Source of the DNA: an uncultured Parabacteroides sp.
Lineage (GTDB): Bacteria > Bacteroidota > Bacteroidia > Bacteroidales > Tannerellaceae
DNA: 51,715 bases
Direction: 5' to 3'
NCBI GenBank assembly: GCA_949295065.1
Contig: CASFJQ010000015.1
Coordinates: forward strand, 1 to 51,715
Part shown: positions 41,881 through 50,893 of the stretch, piece after piece
Numbering within the stretch: position 1 is the first letter of the stretch
How the letters are laid out: each line of letters opens with the position of its first letter
Position numbers and translations under genes: made by a program
Notes under the pieces: generated by a model
Databases searched by the model: none
What the model saw: the letters and a program-made list of their open reading frames with translations, nothing else
Told to the model about the DNA's origin: nothing

Positions 41881-43663
41881 TCCCCATCTTCCTCATAAGA
41901 AAACAAGCATTCATATTTTGTGCTACTCCTTCGCGAAGCTGATAGGAGAAAGTAAGTTCATTGTCCGTAATATCTGCTTCGAATCTGTAGTTCTTTATTT
42001 CATTTGGAAATTCTTCTTCAAGAGAACCAAGCACCAGGTCGTGAGTGGCAATAATACCGCAACTTTGCAGTTTTACAAGCTGTTTCATCAATGCCATAGA
42101 GCCTTTCTGTTTATCGGCAGAGTTTGTTCCTTTCAGAATTTCGTCGAGAATGATAAACAGTCTTTCCCCTTTCTGCAATCTGTCGATAATCATCTTTAGT
42201 CTTTTCAGTTCAGCAAAGAAATATGATTCGTTGCTCGCCAGAGAATCTGATGTTCTGAGGCTGGTTAAGAGATGAGCCGGATAGAAAATCATCTTTTCTG
42301 CACAGACAGGCAACCCGGTGCAAGCCATAAGATAGTTTATTCCCACAGTTCTGAGGTATGTACTTTTTCCTGCCATATTTGCTCCGGTGATAATCAGGAA
42401 CCATGGAGATTTTGGAATGTCTATTTTATTTCTTACGCAAACATCTCGGTTTATTAGCGGATGTCCCAAAGCTTTACCTTCCATAACGAAGTAATTGTCT
42501 GAAACTTCAGGATATATATAGTCCGGATGATTGAAAGCATAATTTCCCATCGATAAATATGCATCTATTTCGGCAAGAGCCTCAATCCATCCGACAATAT
42601 CATTATGATGTCTTTCTTTCCATTTTACAAGGGCTATAGAATGACGTGTATCTCTCATGAAAAGTATATTCAGGATTGCGCCGGCAAGACTGAATCTTTG
42701 ATTCAAGGCACCAATGTGTCGCGATAATGTCTTCAATGATTCTGATGCCTTTCGGTTGTTTTGTCTTAGTTTCCCAGATATTGCCTTTAATTCTGAAGAT
42801 GTAAACTCTTCGTTTTCGATAACTTCTATAAGGCTTGAATACGTTTTCAGTATATTCTCCATTTTATCCACAGAGTTGTATAACTGCATGACCTGTTTGC
42901 TGTTCCAATAGGCAACAATTATTGCAATTATAGAATATATTCCAATCCATTTCTCCTGAATCAGTCCGAAAGAATTGCAACCTATCAGTATGACCCAAAT
43001 TGCGGGAACAATCCACGTCAATATTTTCCAGACAGGATTAGCTATGCTTTGGTCGAAGTCTTGTCTGATTTTATCCAAAATCTCTATGGATTTGTTGTTT
43101 TCCTTGTTTATCTTTCCAAGAGTATAGAAATGTTGGAACAAATCCTGGCGTTTGGAAAGTTCAGTTATTACTTCTTGTCTTGACAAAACAACTTCTTTTT
43201 TGTCGGCAGGATTCATTAGCCATTCGGCTAATAGTTTTTTCCCTTGAGCAGTAACCGTTCTGTTGAGAGACTGGAAGAAAGACTTATCTCCAAACAAATC
43301 CAGGTCTAGAGAAAATGAATGTTCTCCGTCAATCATTTCTTTTGCTCCGTCGAATGCGCTGAAATCATAGTTTATGGCATTCAATTCATCTTCATTCAGT
43401 TTTAATCTGGTTTCGGTGTATGTCCTTTTATAGAAATATTTGTTGTGCACAACCATTAGTACGATGAAAGGAATTGCAAATGCTATAGTTAACAGCACTA
43501 GTGTAGTCCAACTTTCATCTCTCAATAAATAAAGAGAAATGGCAGCTCCTAAGAATATTATAAGTCTTATCGTTCCAATCAGATGAATTCGTTTGTTTAG
43601 TGTAGAGATTTTCTGTTTCAGATTATCACAATTTGATGTATAGAAATTTATAATGTCTTTCAT
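41870..43663 (-). CDS. Membrane-anchored MutS-family ATPase
   Basis: The 597-residue protein carries the MutS core helical domain (about 265-400) and ATPase domain: Walker A ITGANMAGKSTYLRTVG (residues 425-441), a SESYFFAEL-like signature as NESYFFAEL, Walker B FIILDEILKGTNS (503-515), and IATHDL. Unlike mismatch-repair MutS it lacks the N-terminal mismatch-recognition domain. Instead it has two membrane helix pairs (about 30-74 and 213-255). Such membrane MutS relatives occur in Bacteroidetes; their role is not known and need not be mismatch repair. It ends overlapping the HEAT-like gene by 11 nt. Confidence 0.9.
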   Translation of the reverse strand: MKDIINFYTSNCDNLKQKISTLNKRIHLIGTIRLIIFLGAAISLYLLRDESWTTLVLLTIAFAIPFIVLMVVHNKYFYKRTYTETRLKLNEDELNAINYDFSAFDGAKEMIDGEHSFSLDLDLFGDKSFFQSLNRTVTAQGKKLLAEWLMNPADKKEVVLSRQEVITELSKRQDLFQHFYTLGKINKENNKSIEILDKIRQDFDQSIANPVWKILTWIVPAIWVILIGCNSFGLIQEKWIGIYSIIAIIVAYWNSKQVMQLYNSVDKMENILKTYSSLIEVIENEEFTSSELKAISGKLRQNNRKASESLKTLSRHIGALNQRFSLAGAILNILFMRDTRHSIALVKWKERHHNDIVGWIEALAEIDAYLSMGNYAFNHPDYIYPEVSDNYFVMEGKALGHPLINRDVCVRNKIDIPKSPWFLIITGANMAGKSTYLRTVGINYLMACTGLPVCAEKMIFYPAHLLTSLRTSDSLASNESYFFAELKRLKMIIDRLQKGERLFIILDEILKGTNSADKQKGSMALMKQLVKLQSCGIIATHDLVLGSLEEEFPNEIKNYRFEADITDNELTFSYQLREGVAQNMNACFLMRKMGITV

Positions 43664-43831
43664 CAGTTTTTTAGATTTTAAAATTAGTTGAATTATGAAT
43701 TTCAGATAATGAAATGCGAATATAATAAAAGTTTGAACATTACATAAGAATTATAATACTCTTCATAAATTATTCCGATAATATAATCCTGCAATTAGAT
43801 AAAAAGACCAAAAAACGCTATCTTTCGAATA

Positions 43832-43861
43832 TTGGATATAAGAATCTTGTCAGTATTTTTG
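43832..43861 (+). promoter_or_regulatory. Promoter of the GH16 gene
   Basis: TTG (43832-43834), 19 nt, then TATTTTTG (43854-43861): exact consensus, with a leader of about 125 nt. The rest of the gap 43664-43992 shows no gene. A near-consensus minus-strand TATATTCG (43717-43724) may serve the MutS-like gene. Confidence 0.62.
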
Positions 43862-43992
43862 TGTCATATAATCACATTGTGTAGTTTTATGACGTTTGAT
43901 TAATTGACTAATTAACTTGAAAGTTCAACATCGCATATTACGGTGATTTGTTGAATTTGCCGAGCATCAGTAAATTTTATTTCTCATAATTT

Positions 43993-44823
43993 ATGAAAAG
44001 AGTTTTTTTACCTTTATTATCCGTTTTAGTTTCATTTGCTTCTTGTTCAGAACAGAAACCGGAATATCAGACAATAACAACTCCTACAGGTAATTGGGAA
44101 TTGGTGTGGAACGATGAGTTTGACTACGAAGGCTTGCCAGACTCCACAAAGTGGAGTTATGATACAGAGGGTAATGCCTGGGGCTGGGGAAACAACGAAG
44201 CTCAGTTTTATACTTCGGAGGATAAAGATAATGCTTGGGTAAGTAACGGAATGCTTACAATCACGGCAAATAAAGAAAAAGCAGGAGATAAAGACTACAC
44301 TTCAGCCCGATTAATCACAAAGGGCAAAGGCGACTGGCTTTATGGCCGTTTTGAAATCCGTGCAAAACTGCCGACAGGAAAAGGAACCTGGCCGGCAATC
44401 TGGATGTTGCCAACTGATTGGGAATATGGTGGATGGCCTGCCAGCGGTGAGATTGATATTATGGAAAATGTAGGTTATGATCCGGACACAATTGTAGGTT
44501 CGGCTCATACTCAGGCTTATCATCATACCATAGGAACGCACAAGAATGCAAGAATAGGTTGTACGGATTCATATAAAGTATTCCATACTTATGCATTGGA
44601 ATGGGAAAAAGATGAATACAGGATTTATCTTGATGATATTCATTATTTCACCTTCAAAAATGAACATAAGACTTTCAAGGAATGGCCTTTCGACAAGCGT
44701 TTCCATTTGCTGCTGAACTTGGCTATTGGCGGAAATTGGGGCGGAGCTCAAGGCATTGATGATACACTTTTCCCGCATAAGTTCATAGTAGATTATGTGC
44801 GTGTTTATCAGAAGAAACAATGA
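43993..44823 (+). CDS. Glycoside hydrolase family 16 lipoprotein (beta-glucanase)
   Basis: The 276-residue lipoprotein has a signal ending SFASC|SE. The GH16 jelly-roll follows, with WELVWNDEFDYEGLPDSTKWSYDT, YTSARLITKGKGDWLYGRFEIRAKLPTGKGTWPAIWMLP and the catalytic ExDxxE in SGEIDIMENVG. The pattern and short length suit laminarinase-type beta-1,3(4)-glucanases. It should act at the cell surface or in the periplasm on laminarin or mixed-linkage glucan. The phospholipase gene follows 44 nt downstream, and a GH9 enzyme lies convergently beyond it. There is no SusC/SusD pair in the window. Confidence 0.94.
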   Translation: MKRVFLPLLSVLVSFASCSEQKPEYQTITTPTGNWELVWNDEFDYEGLPDSTKWSYDTEGNAWGWGNNEAQFYTSEDKDNAWVSNGMLTITANKEKAGDKDYTSARLITKGKGDWLYGRFEIRAKLPTGKGTWPAIWMLPTDWEYGGWPASGEIDIMENVGYDPDTIVGSAHTQAYHHTIGTHKNARIGCTDSYKVFHTYALEWEKDEYRIYLDDIHYFTFKNEHKTFKEWPFDKRFHLLLNLAIGGNWGGAQGIDDTLFPHKFIVDYVRVYQKKQ

Positions 44824-44867
44824 TTGAGGAATAGCTGACGTCTGTTAGCTTTTGTGTGTATAATAAA

Positions 44868-45779
44868 ATGAGTGAAATGAATAGAGTTGTATATGTTTTT
44901 CTTTTGTCGTTGTTCAGCTTTTCCGCTTATTCGCAGAGTCTGAAAGATAAATATAAGGATTCTGTCAAGAAAGTAAAAGACAAATATATGGATTCTGCAC
45001 AAAAAGCGAAAGAAGAGTATCTGGCTGAAAGATATAATGCAGACAGTGTACGTGCCGAATTGGACAAAAGGCCCTATTTTACATTATTCAAGGATAATTA
45101 TTTTGTTGGAGGAATTCCTTTAGGAACAAAACCTACGGGAGCAAATTCCGATGTCAAATTCCAGCTCAGTATTTCCCAGCGTCTTACCAAGAGTAGATTG
45201 CCATTTGATACGTTCCTGTTCATCCAATATACCCAGAAAGCTTTCTGGAATGTATTTCAGGAATCTCTTCCGATGCGCGACCTTAATTTCAACCCCGGCA
45301 TCGGATTGGGGCATTTGATTGTCCATAAGAATAAATATATCGGAAAGGCTTATCTCATGTTGGAGCATGAATCTAACGGAAAAGACAGCATATATTCACG
45401 CAGTTGGAACAAGGTGTCTTTCTTCGGTTCTGTTATCTTGAACAAAAACTGGGAATTGCAGGCAAAAACCTGGATTCCTATTATTGACAGCGACAACAAT
45501 CGCGACATATTGAAATATAACGGAATATTCCAGATTGGATTGAATTATAGAACAAACAATCAGCGTCTTCAGTGTGGTGCCATTTTCACCCAACGAAAGG
45601 AATGGTTTGGATTCAACACTCAGATTGAGGTAAGCTATAAGTTCAATGAGCGGGAGAACCAATATTTGTTTGTGCAGTTCTATAATGGTTACGGAGAAAA
45701 TCTTCTGGAATATAACAAGTACAAGAATATGATTCGTGTGGGCTTTGTTATAAAGCCTAAAGATTTCAGTATTTATTGA
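44868..45779 (+). CDS. pldA: Outer membrane phospholipase A-like protein
   Basis: The protein has a signal peptide (VVYVFLLSLFSFSAYS|QS), a Lys/Asp-rich linker (KDKYKDSVKKVKDKYMDSAQKAKEEYLAERY), and a 12-strand beta-barrel-like region. The OMPLA motif is present as MLEHESNGKDS (His, Ser and Asn-Gly), with a second conserved part SRSWNKVSFFG. OMPLA hydrolyses phospholipids in the outer leaflet when the membrane is damaged. ATG 44868 is used; ATG 44877 gives a tidier signal peptide, and GTG 44856 is unlikely. The Lys-rich insertion between signal and barrel is unusual for the family. Confidence 0.88.
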   Translation: MSEMNRVVYVFLLSLFSFSAYSQSLKDKYKDSVKKVKDKYMDSAQKAKEEYLAERYNADSVRAELDKRPYFTLFKDNYFVGGIPLGTKPTGANSDVKFQLSISQRLTKSRLPFDTFLFIQYTQKAFWNVFQESLPMRDLNFNPGIGLGHLIVHKNKYIGKAYLMLEHESNGKDSIYSRSWNKVSFFGSVILNKNWELQAKTWIPIIDSDNNRDILKYNGIFQIGLNYRTNNQRLQCGAIFTQRKEWFGFNTQIEVSYKFNERENQYLFVQFYNGYGENLLEYNKYKNMIRVGFVIKPKDFSIY

Positions 45780-45814
45780 GAAGTTTATCGCTGCTATTCC
45801 CAAGCATTTCAAAA

Positions 45815-45876
45815 AACACGGAAGCACGGAACGCTGAGAAATATTAATAATCTCACAATTTCCGTGCTTCTGTGTT
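45815..45876. terminator. Palindrome between convergent pldA and GH9 genes
   Basis: The 17-nt arms (45815-45831 and 45860-45876) are complementary at 16 positions. They carry the same CACGGAAGCACGG/CCGTGCTTCTGTG repeat theme seen at 16.7 and 19.9 kb. It sits just before both convergent stop codons, so it likely serves as a bidirectional terminator. Confidence 0.65.
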
Positions 45877-45891
45877 TATAATATACAATCT

Positions 45892-47679
45892 TTAAAGATT
45901 TGCACCTTCAACTCCTGCAAACAAATAAGTCGCCAGTGCCTGCCAGTTTATAGCCATCTCGTTAGAAGCATACGACGGTTCAATATCTACATAAGATTCA
46001 TCCGGATAATCGGAAGGATATTTGCATCCGTCCTGCTTCTGTCTGTTAGGACCGCCTGCCATCAGACCTGGGAGCGGATCTTCTATATTGTCGCTAGCCG
46101 ATAATCTGTGGTGCAGATGCATAGGGCTTTTTGTCCCTTCGCCGGTGATGAAGCAATATCCGGTTGCATTCCTTCCAAGGATATAATCAGCAACTCGCAT
46201 TGCATTTGTTTTATACTCCTTTTCTCCTGTTTCATTATAAAGGAACAACAAAGTCATTCCCAGATTTGCTGCCGTATCAGAATTGCTTCCCCAAATGTAA
46301 TCTTCAGCTTTTCTTCCGCAAGGAGAGTAATAGTAGGAAGTATCTGTTCCTTTTGTTGCCTCGTCAGCATATTTTTTCATGTCATTAATCAGCTTGTCAG
46401 TAATATCCTTATCAGCAGAAAATACATCTTTATTTCTTATCCATGACATATATGCAAGGCCGGTAACATTGCCCCAGGTTGGAGATTCGTATTCTTTTGG
46501 AAGTTTCGATTTTGCAAACTCCAGATATTCCTTGCTTCCTGTTGCTATATATAATTCAGTTGAAGCCCAGAAGAATTCGTCGCTTGCATTGTCGTCTCCA
46601 TATCCTCCGGTTGTGATTTCCGGTTTGAATTTCTTGTTGTTTTCAGTCTGGTTATAGAAAGTATCCGGATGTTTCTTTGCCCATTCGAATGCTGATATTG
46701 CGGCTTTCAGGCATTTATCAGACAATCCCGGAAAATCATTTTCATAAGCTTTATATATTCTTGAAGCCTGTGCCATTGATGCTGCAAAGTCCAATGCTGC
46801 TGTAACAGATTTCTGCACAACATATCTTGTCTTTTTGCAATCCTCCGGCTTTATGAATCCTTCAAACGAAGGCGTAGTAAGTTTATGATATACTCCGCCA
46901 TCTTCCGGGTCTTGCATTGTAAGCATCCATTCCAGATTCCAGTTTATTTCGTCAAGAATGTCGGGAACGCTGTTGCTGCTTTCCGGAATATTGGTGTTAA
47001 TGGCCTTTGCATATTCTGGAAAATCTTCCATCAATGATAGCAAAACTCCAAGAGTAAAGCCTGAGTTCACTATATATTTATTGTAGTCGCCGGCATCATA
47101 CCAGCCCTTGGGCGAGGAGATAACACTTCCTTCTGCTCTTCCTTTGCTCACAGCTGAAGCATGAATCAAAACTTCCTGGTCCAAATGAGCTGCCGGGCGT
47201 TTCCATTTACCGGCATATTCCTCTTCAAGAGGCATAGACATTCTTTGATAATAGAAACCTTTCAAGGCAGCTTTTGCCGTTTCTTCCAAAATTTTGTTGC
47301 GTATTTCAAAAGGATAAGAATTTCCTGCTCCTTCAATTTCAATATAGAATTTGCCGTCTTCATTTAAATTTGAGAAATCAGCAATTCGTGTTGTCTTGTC
47401 TGAGAACGGGGATTTTCTTGAAGCTGACAATTGTCCTTTATATACAACCTTCCCATTGTCATAATTGCGGACAGTGAAAATGTCGTTTGAACTTTCGCCG
47501 CTCAGCACAGCGATTTTTTCTCCGTCAGGATAATATCCTACCTGGTTCAGTCTGATTAAATCTGACATATCGTTTCCGGCATTACCCGTTTTAGGATTGT
47601 TGCAAGCAGTTGTGGCAGCAAGTCCGAATGTCATTAAAAGTAATGGCAGATTGATTTTTGATTTTGGAGAGTTATTCAT
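45892..47679 (-). CDS. Glycoside hydrolase family 9 lipoprotein (endo-beta-glucanase)
   Basis: The 595-residue lipoprotein (lipobox ATTAC|NN) has an N-terminal CelD-like Ig domain (about 40-125: IRLNQVGYYPDGEKIAVLSG). The GH9 alpha/alpha barrel follows: GWYDAGDYNKYIVNSG carries the catalytic base Asp pair, EINWNLEWMLTMQDPEDGGVYHKLT, LGRNATGYCFITGEGTKSPMHLHHR, and SYASNEMAINWQALATYL with the catalytic acid Glu. It cleaves beta-1,4 or mixed-linkage glucans. No promoter is evident in the 73-nt gap after guaB, so the transcript may read through from it. Confidence 0.95.
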   Translation of the reverse strand: MNNSPKSKINLPLLLMTFGLAATTACNNPKTGNAGNDMSDLIRLNQVGYYPDGEKIAVLSGESSNDIFTVRNYDNGKVVYKGQLSASRKSPFSDKTTRIADFSNLNEDGKFYIEIEGAGNSYPFEIRNKILEETAKAALKGFYYQRMSMPLEEEYAGKWKRPAAHLDQEVLIHASAVSKGRAEGSVISSPKGWYDAGDYNKYIVNSGFTLGVLLSLMEDFPEYAKAINTNIPESSNSVPDILDEINWNLEWMLTMQDPEDGGVYHKLTTPSFEGFIKPEDCKKTRYVVQKSVTAALDFAASMAQASRIYKAYENDFPGLSDKCLKAAISAFEWAKKHPDTFYNQTENNKKFKPEITTGGYGDDNASDEFFWASTELYIATGSKEYLEFAKSKLPKEYESPTWGNVTGLAYMSWIRNKDVFSADKDITDKLINDMKKYADEATKGTDTSYYYSPCGRKAEDYIWGSNSDTAANLGMTLLFLYNETGEKEYKTNAMRVADYILGRNATGYCFITGEGTKSPMHLHHRLSASDNIEDPLPGLMAGGPNRQKQDGCKYPSDYPDESYVDIEPSYASNEMAINWQALATYLFAGVEGANL

Positions 47680-47693
47680 GATATTAAGTCTTT

Positions 47694-47735
47694 AAAAAAA
47701 GCCGACTTCTCCTTAAAAGGAGAATCGGCTTTCTA
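47694..47735 (-). terminator. Terminator of guaB
   Basis: AAAGCCGA plus CTTCTCC pairs with GGAGAA plus TCGGCTTT around a TTAAAA-type loop. It is followed on the minus strand by a run of T residues. Confidence 0.84.
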
Positions 47736-47752
47736 TGAAGTGGAAAAATTTT

Positions 47753-49246
47753 TTAATTCTGGTCTTTCAAGATAACATCATGCGCACCACCTTCAATGAT
47801 ACTTGTTGAAGATACAAGAGTGATTTTTGCACTCTTCTGCAATTCTTCAATAGTGATAGAACCGCAACTGCACATAGTAGCTTTAATCTTACCAAGAGTC
47901 AAAGCCAAGTTGTCTTTCATCTTACCTGCATATGGAACGTAGCTGTCAACACCTTCTTCGAACTTCAATGCTTCGCTGCCGCCCATATCGTAACGCTGCC
48001 AGTTCTTAGCACGGTTAGAACCTTCGCCCCAATATTCTTTTACGAAATTGTTTCCGATTTTCAATTTCTTTGTAGGTGATTCGTCGAAACGAGCAAAGTA
48101 ACGGCCCATCATCAAGAAGTCAGCACCCATAGCCAATGCCAATACCATATGATAGTCGTGAACCAAACCACCGTCGCTACAGATAGGAATATATTCACCT
48201 GTTTTCTTGAAATGTTCGTCGCGAGCCTGTGCAACGTCAATCAATGCAGTTGCCTGACCACGGCCGATACCTTTCTGTTCGCGAGTGATACAGATAGAAC
48301 CACCACCGATACCAACTTTGATGAAGTCTGCTCCGGCAGCAACAAGATAGTCGAAACCTTCCTTGTCAACTACGTTACCTGCACCAACCAATACTTTGTC
48401 ACCGTATGTGTCTTTAATCCAATGCAAAGTGTCATACTGCCATTCTGAATAACCGTCAGAAGAGTCGATACAAACAACATCAACACCAGCCTCAACCAAT
48501 GCCGGAACACGTTCCTTGTAGTCGCGAGTGTTGATACCTGCACCAACCAACAATTTCTTGTCGCTTCCTGACAATTCGTTAGGGTTTTCACGGTGATTAT
48601 CATAGTCCTTGCGGAATACGAAATATCTTAAAGTCTGATCTTTATCAATGATAGGCAAAGTGTTCAGTTTGTGTTCCCAGATAATCTGGTTAGCTTCAGA
48701 CAAAGTCAAGCCAACTTCTCCAACGATAAGTTTAGAGAACGGAGTCATGAAATCCTTAACCTTCAAGTCATGTGAATCTTTCTCAATGCGATAGTCACGG
48801 CTTGTTACGATACCTTCCAATTTGCCGTTAGGAGTACCGTCGCTAGTGATACCAATAGTTGAGTGACCTGTTTTCTTAACCAAAGCAATAACATCTGCCA
48901 ATGTATGTTCAGGAGTCAAATTTGAATCGCTGACAACGAATCCGGCTTTGAATTTCTTTACTTTACGAACCATTTCAGCCTGGCTTTCGATAGGCTGAGA
49001 ACCGAAGATAAAAGAAAGACCGCCGTTGCGAGCTAACTCGATAGCCAGTTCCGGACCTGATACTGATTGCATAATCGCAGAAACGAACGGAATGTTAAGC
49101 TCGATTCTTGATTTTTCGCCAGCTTTATACTTTACCAGGGGAGTTTTAAGTGATACGTTTCCTGGCTGACATGCTTTAGTTGTCAAACCCGGGATAAGCA
49201 AATATTCACCAAAAGTTCTTGATACATCGTTTAAGTAAATTGCCAT
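47753..49246 (-). CDS. guaB: IMP dehydrogenase, Tritrichomonas-like type
   Basis: The 497-residue enzyme oxidises IMP to XMP in guanine nucleotide synthesis. It has the TIM-barrel core with a CBS pair inserted at about 95-215 ([53 protein letters not shown]). The catalytic Cys lies in [20 protein letters not shown] and the flap Arg-Tyr in NWQRYDMGG. The [16 protein letters not shown] segment and the [11 protein letters not shown] end match, from memory, the Tritrichomonas foetus enzyme rather than canonical bacterial GuaB. Bacteroides often encode a second IMPDH elsewhere. It has its own promoter and terminator. Confidence 0.93.
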   Translation of the reverse strand: MAIYLNDVSRTFGEYLLIPGLTTKACQPGNVSLKTPLVKYKAGEKSRIELNIPFVSAIMQSVSGPELAIELARNGGLSFIFGSQPIESQAEMVRKVKKFKAGFVVSDSNLTPEHTLADVIALVKKTGHSTIGITSDGTPNGKLEGIVTSRDYRIEKDSHDLKVKDFMTPFSKLIVGEVGLTLSEANQIIWEHKLNTLPIIDKDQTLRYFVFRKDYDNHRENPNELSGSDKKLLVGAGINTRDYKERVPALVEAGVDVVCIDSSDGYSEWQYDTLHWIKDTYGDKVLVGAGNVVDKEGFDYLVAAGADFIKVGIGGGSICITREQKGIGRGQATALIDVAQARDEHFKKTGEYIPICSDGGLVHDYHMVLALAMGADFLMMGRYFARFDESPTKKLKIGNNFVKEYWGEGSNRAKNWQRYDMGGSEALKFEEGVDSYVPYAGKMKDNLALTLGKIKATMCSCGSITIEELQKSAKITLVSSTSIIEGGAHDVILKDQN

Positions 49247-49287
49247 AAGATTCTATTTATTTACTGGATGAATAGTTTTTTATCGTG

Positions 49288-49318
49288 CAAATTTACTGTT
49301 TTTTTCATAACTGAGCAA
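49288..49318 (-). promoter_or_regulatory. Promoter of guaB
   Basis: Minus-strand TTG (49316-49318), 20 nt, then TAAATTTG (49288-49295): exact consensus 41 nt upstream of the start. Confidence 0.65.
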
Positions 49319-49338
49319 TAGGCTGTAGATTTTATTTG

Positions 49339-49441
49339 TAGTTGACGAGGGAACGAGTTGACAAGTAAACGAGGGAACAAGGGAACAAGTTGACAAGGTT
49401 AATTGACTAACGACCTTGTCAACTTGTCTCTGTAGCCTTGT
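49339..49441. repeat. TTGACAAG repeat cluster with perfect palindrome
   Basis: Several TTGAC(A/G)AG and GGGAAC(A/G)AG units lead to a perfect 15-bp stem (49385-49399 with 49413-49427). It lies just after the M64 stop and before the guaB promoter, so it may stabilise or terminate the M64 transcript. There is no T-run. Confidence 0.65.
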
Positions 49442-49445
49442 CTCT

Positions 49446-50735
49446 TTATTTATACTCTCTGTCGCAGAAATAATCCACCATCTTGAGAATTGCTCTTTGG
49501 CATGCAGGGCAGAATTCCTTCAGGTCGTTCATCATACAGCTTTGTTTAGGTCTGTATATTCCTTTAGAAATATATCCGCCACCTTCGTAAACACCAAGTT
49601 TGTCAGCATTCTCCTTAGTTGCCGGAGTTGGGATAGGAGTGTCCTTGTCCAAAAGGTCTTTCCATTTGCTGCCAAAATCTTTCAGAGTTGTGATGTTCGG
49701 TTCCCATGGCTCATAGTCCAAATTATAGAATTCTGAATATGCAACTTCTGAAGTATAATATTCATCTCCCAAACCGGCGAAGCTGTGTCCGAATTCGTGG
49801 GTGAAAACTTCCGGAGTCTTTGGGTGTCCTGCTGTTCCGCATGCATAGAAGTTATACATTCCACCGCCGCCATAAGTGTCAGCATTGATAAGAAGGAAGA
49901 TAGCATCTGTCGGAGTGTTCCATACTGCGTCACGTATAGGCTTCATGTCCTGAGTAGTAAGATAGCGGTCCACACCGAAAGTGTAATATCCTGTTCCCAA
50001 CGCAGTATTCTTATAGACACCTTTTCCTGAACAGTCTGTTCCGGATTCTTCAGAGTCAAGAGCTACAGCCCACACGTTGAAATCCTCACGGCATTTGTCG
50101 AATGGAGCAGTTTTGAACAACTCTTCCATAAATCGTTTTGCATCGGCAATGAATTTGTCTTCCTCTGCTTTTGTATATCCTTCGGCAACGAACACCAAAT
50201 CCACTTTTTCTGCAGGATCACCTTTGTGCTGAATTTCAACAACGCGGTTATCTTTCAGTTTTCCTCTGTCGATGAAAATACTTGTCGGGTCCACTTCTGT
50301 TTTCAGCAGGCTGTGGAATTTCATGTCTTTCTTTTCACGGGCAGTAATTTCAACAATCACTTTATTTTTAGGGAACGGAATCACTGCCGTATTGTTCCAT
50401 GACTGATATTCTGTTTTTGCCTGTTCAATCGTGCGCCATTCTTCAAACAAAGTGTTGAAACCTCTTGAATATATCAGCTTGTTGCTTGCTTTGTCATATA
50501 CATTTACATAATATCCACCGTATCCGAATTCATCGATAAGATTCTTTCGCGGACCGCTCCAGATAGGTTCTTCCCTCAATTGCTGTATTGCGGCATGCTG
50601 TTCGTATGCGTTACCGCTCAATGCAAAATCCACACGCAATGTTTTAGGCTCAAAATACTGGTCGAAGCTAACCTGGCCTAAAGCTGACAGCGTGCATAAC
50701 GCTGATGCCAGAGATAAAAGTAATTTTTTCTTCAT
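49446..50735 (-). CDS. M64 family peptidase (IgA peptidase M64-like), secreted
   Basis: The 429-residue protein has a signal peptide (LASALCTLSALG|QV), an N-terminal beta-sandwich M64 domain (FALSGNAYEQHAAIQQLREEPIWSGPRKNLIDEFGYGGYYVNVYDK) and a C-terminal metallopeptidase with HEFGHSFAGLGDEYY. There the HExxH pair and a later Asp bind zinc. Cys-rich ends (QSCMMNDLKEFCPACQ) likely form disulfides or a metal site. The family name derives from a Clostridium IgA protease; the real substrates of Bacteroides members are unknown. It is monocistronic, with a -7 element at 50845-50852. Confidence 0.93.
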   Translation of the reverse strand: MKKKLLLSLASALCTLSALGQVSFDQYFEPKTLRVDFALSGNAYEQHAAIQQLREEPIWSGPRKNLIDEFGYGGYYVNVYDKASNKLIYSRGFNTLFEEWRTIEQAKTEYQSWNNTAVIPFPKNKVIVEITAREKKDMKFHSLLKTEVDPTSIFIDRGKLKDNRVVEIQHKGDPAEKVDLVFVAEGYTKAEEDKFIADAKRFMEELFKTAPFDKCREDFNVWAVALDSEESGTDCSGKGVYKNTALGTGYYTFGVDRYLTTQDMKPIRDAVWNTPTDAIFLLINADTYGGGGMYNFYACGTAGHPKTPEVFTHEFGHSFAGLGDEYYTSEVAYSEFYNLDYEPWEPNITTLKDFGSKWKDLLDKDTPIPTPATKENADKLGVYEGGGYISKGIYRPKQSCMMNDLKEFCPACQRAILKMVDYFCDREYK

Positions 50736-50844
50736 GATATGGTAGTTTTAAGTTGTTGATTTTTTAGTTTTTAAATTGACAGAAAAATGAAAAAAGGCTA
50801 TATATTCATAATTGTCGCATTCTTTCGAATTCCCGTCAACTTTC

Positions 50845-50852
50845 CAAATATA
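50845..50852 (-). promoter_or_regulatory. -7 element of the M64 gene
   Basis: Minus-strand TATATTTG is an exact -7 consensus about 110 nt upstream of the start. No -33 is seen at the usual spacing. Confidence 0.45.
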
Positions 50853-50893
50853 TGAATTTTTTCAATAAGTGTATAATGTGACAATAAAACCGG

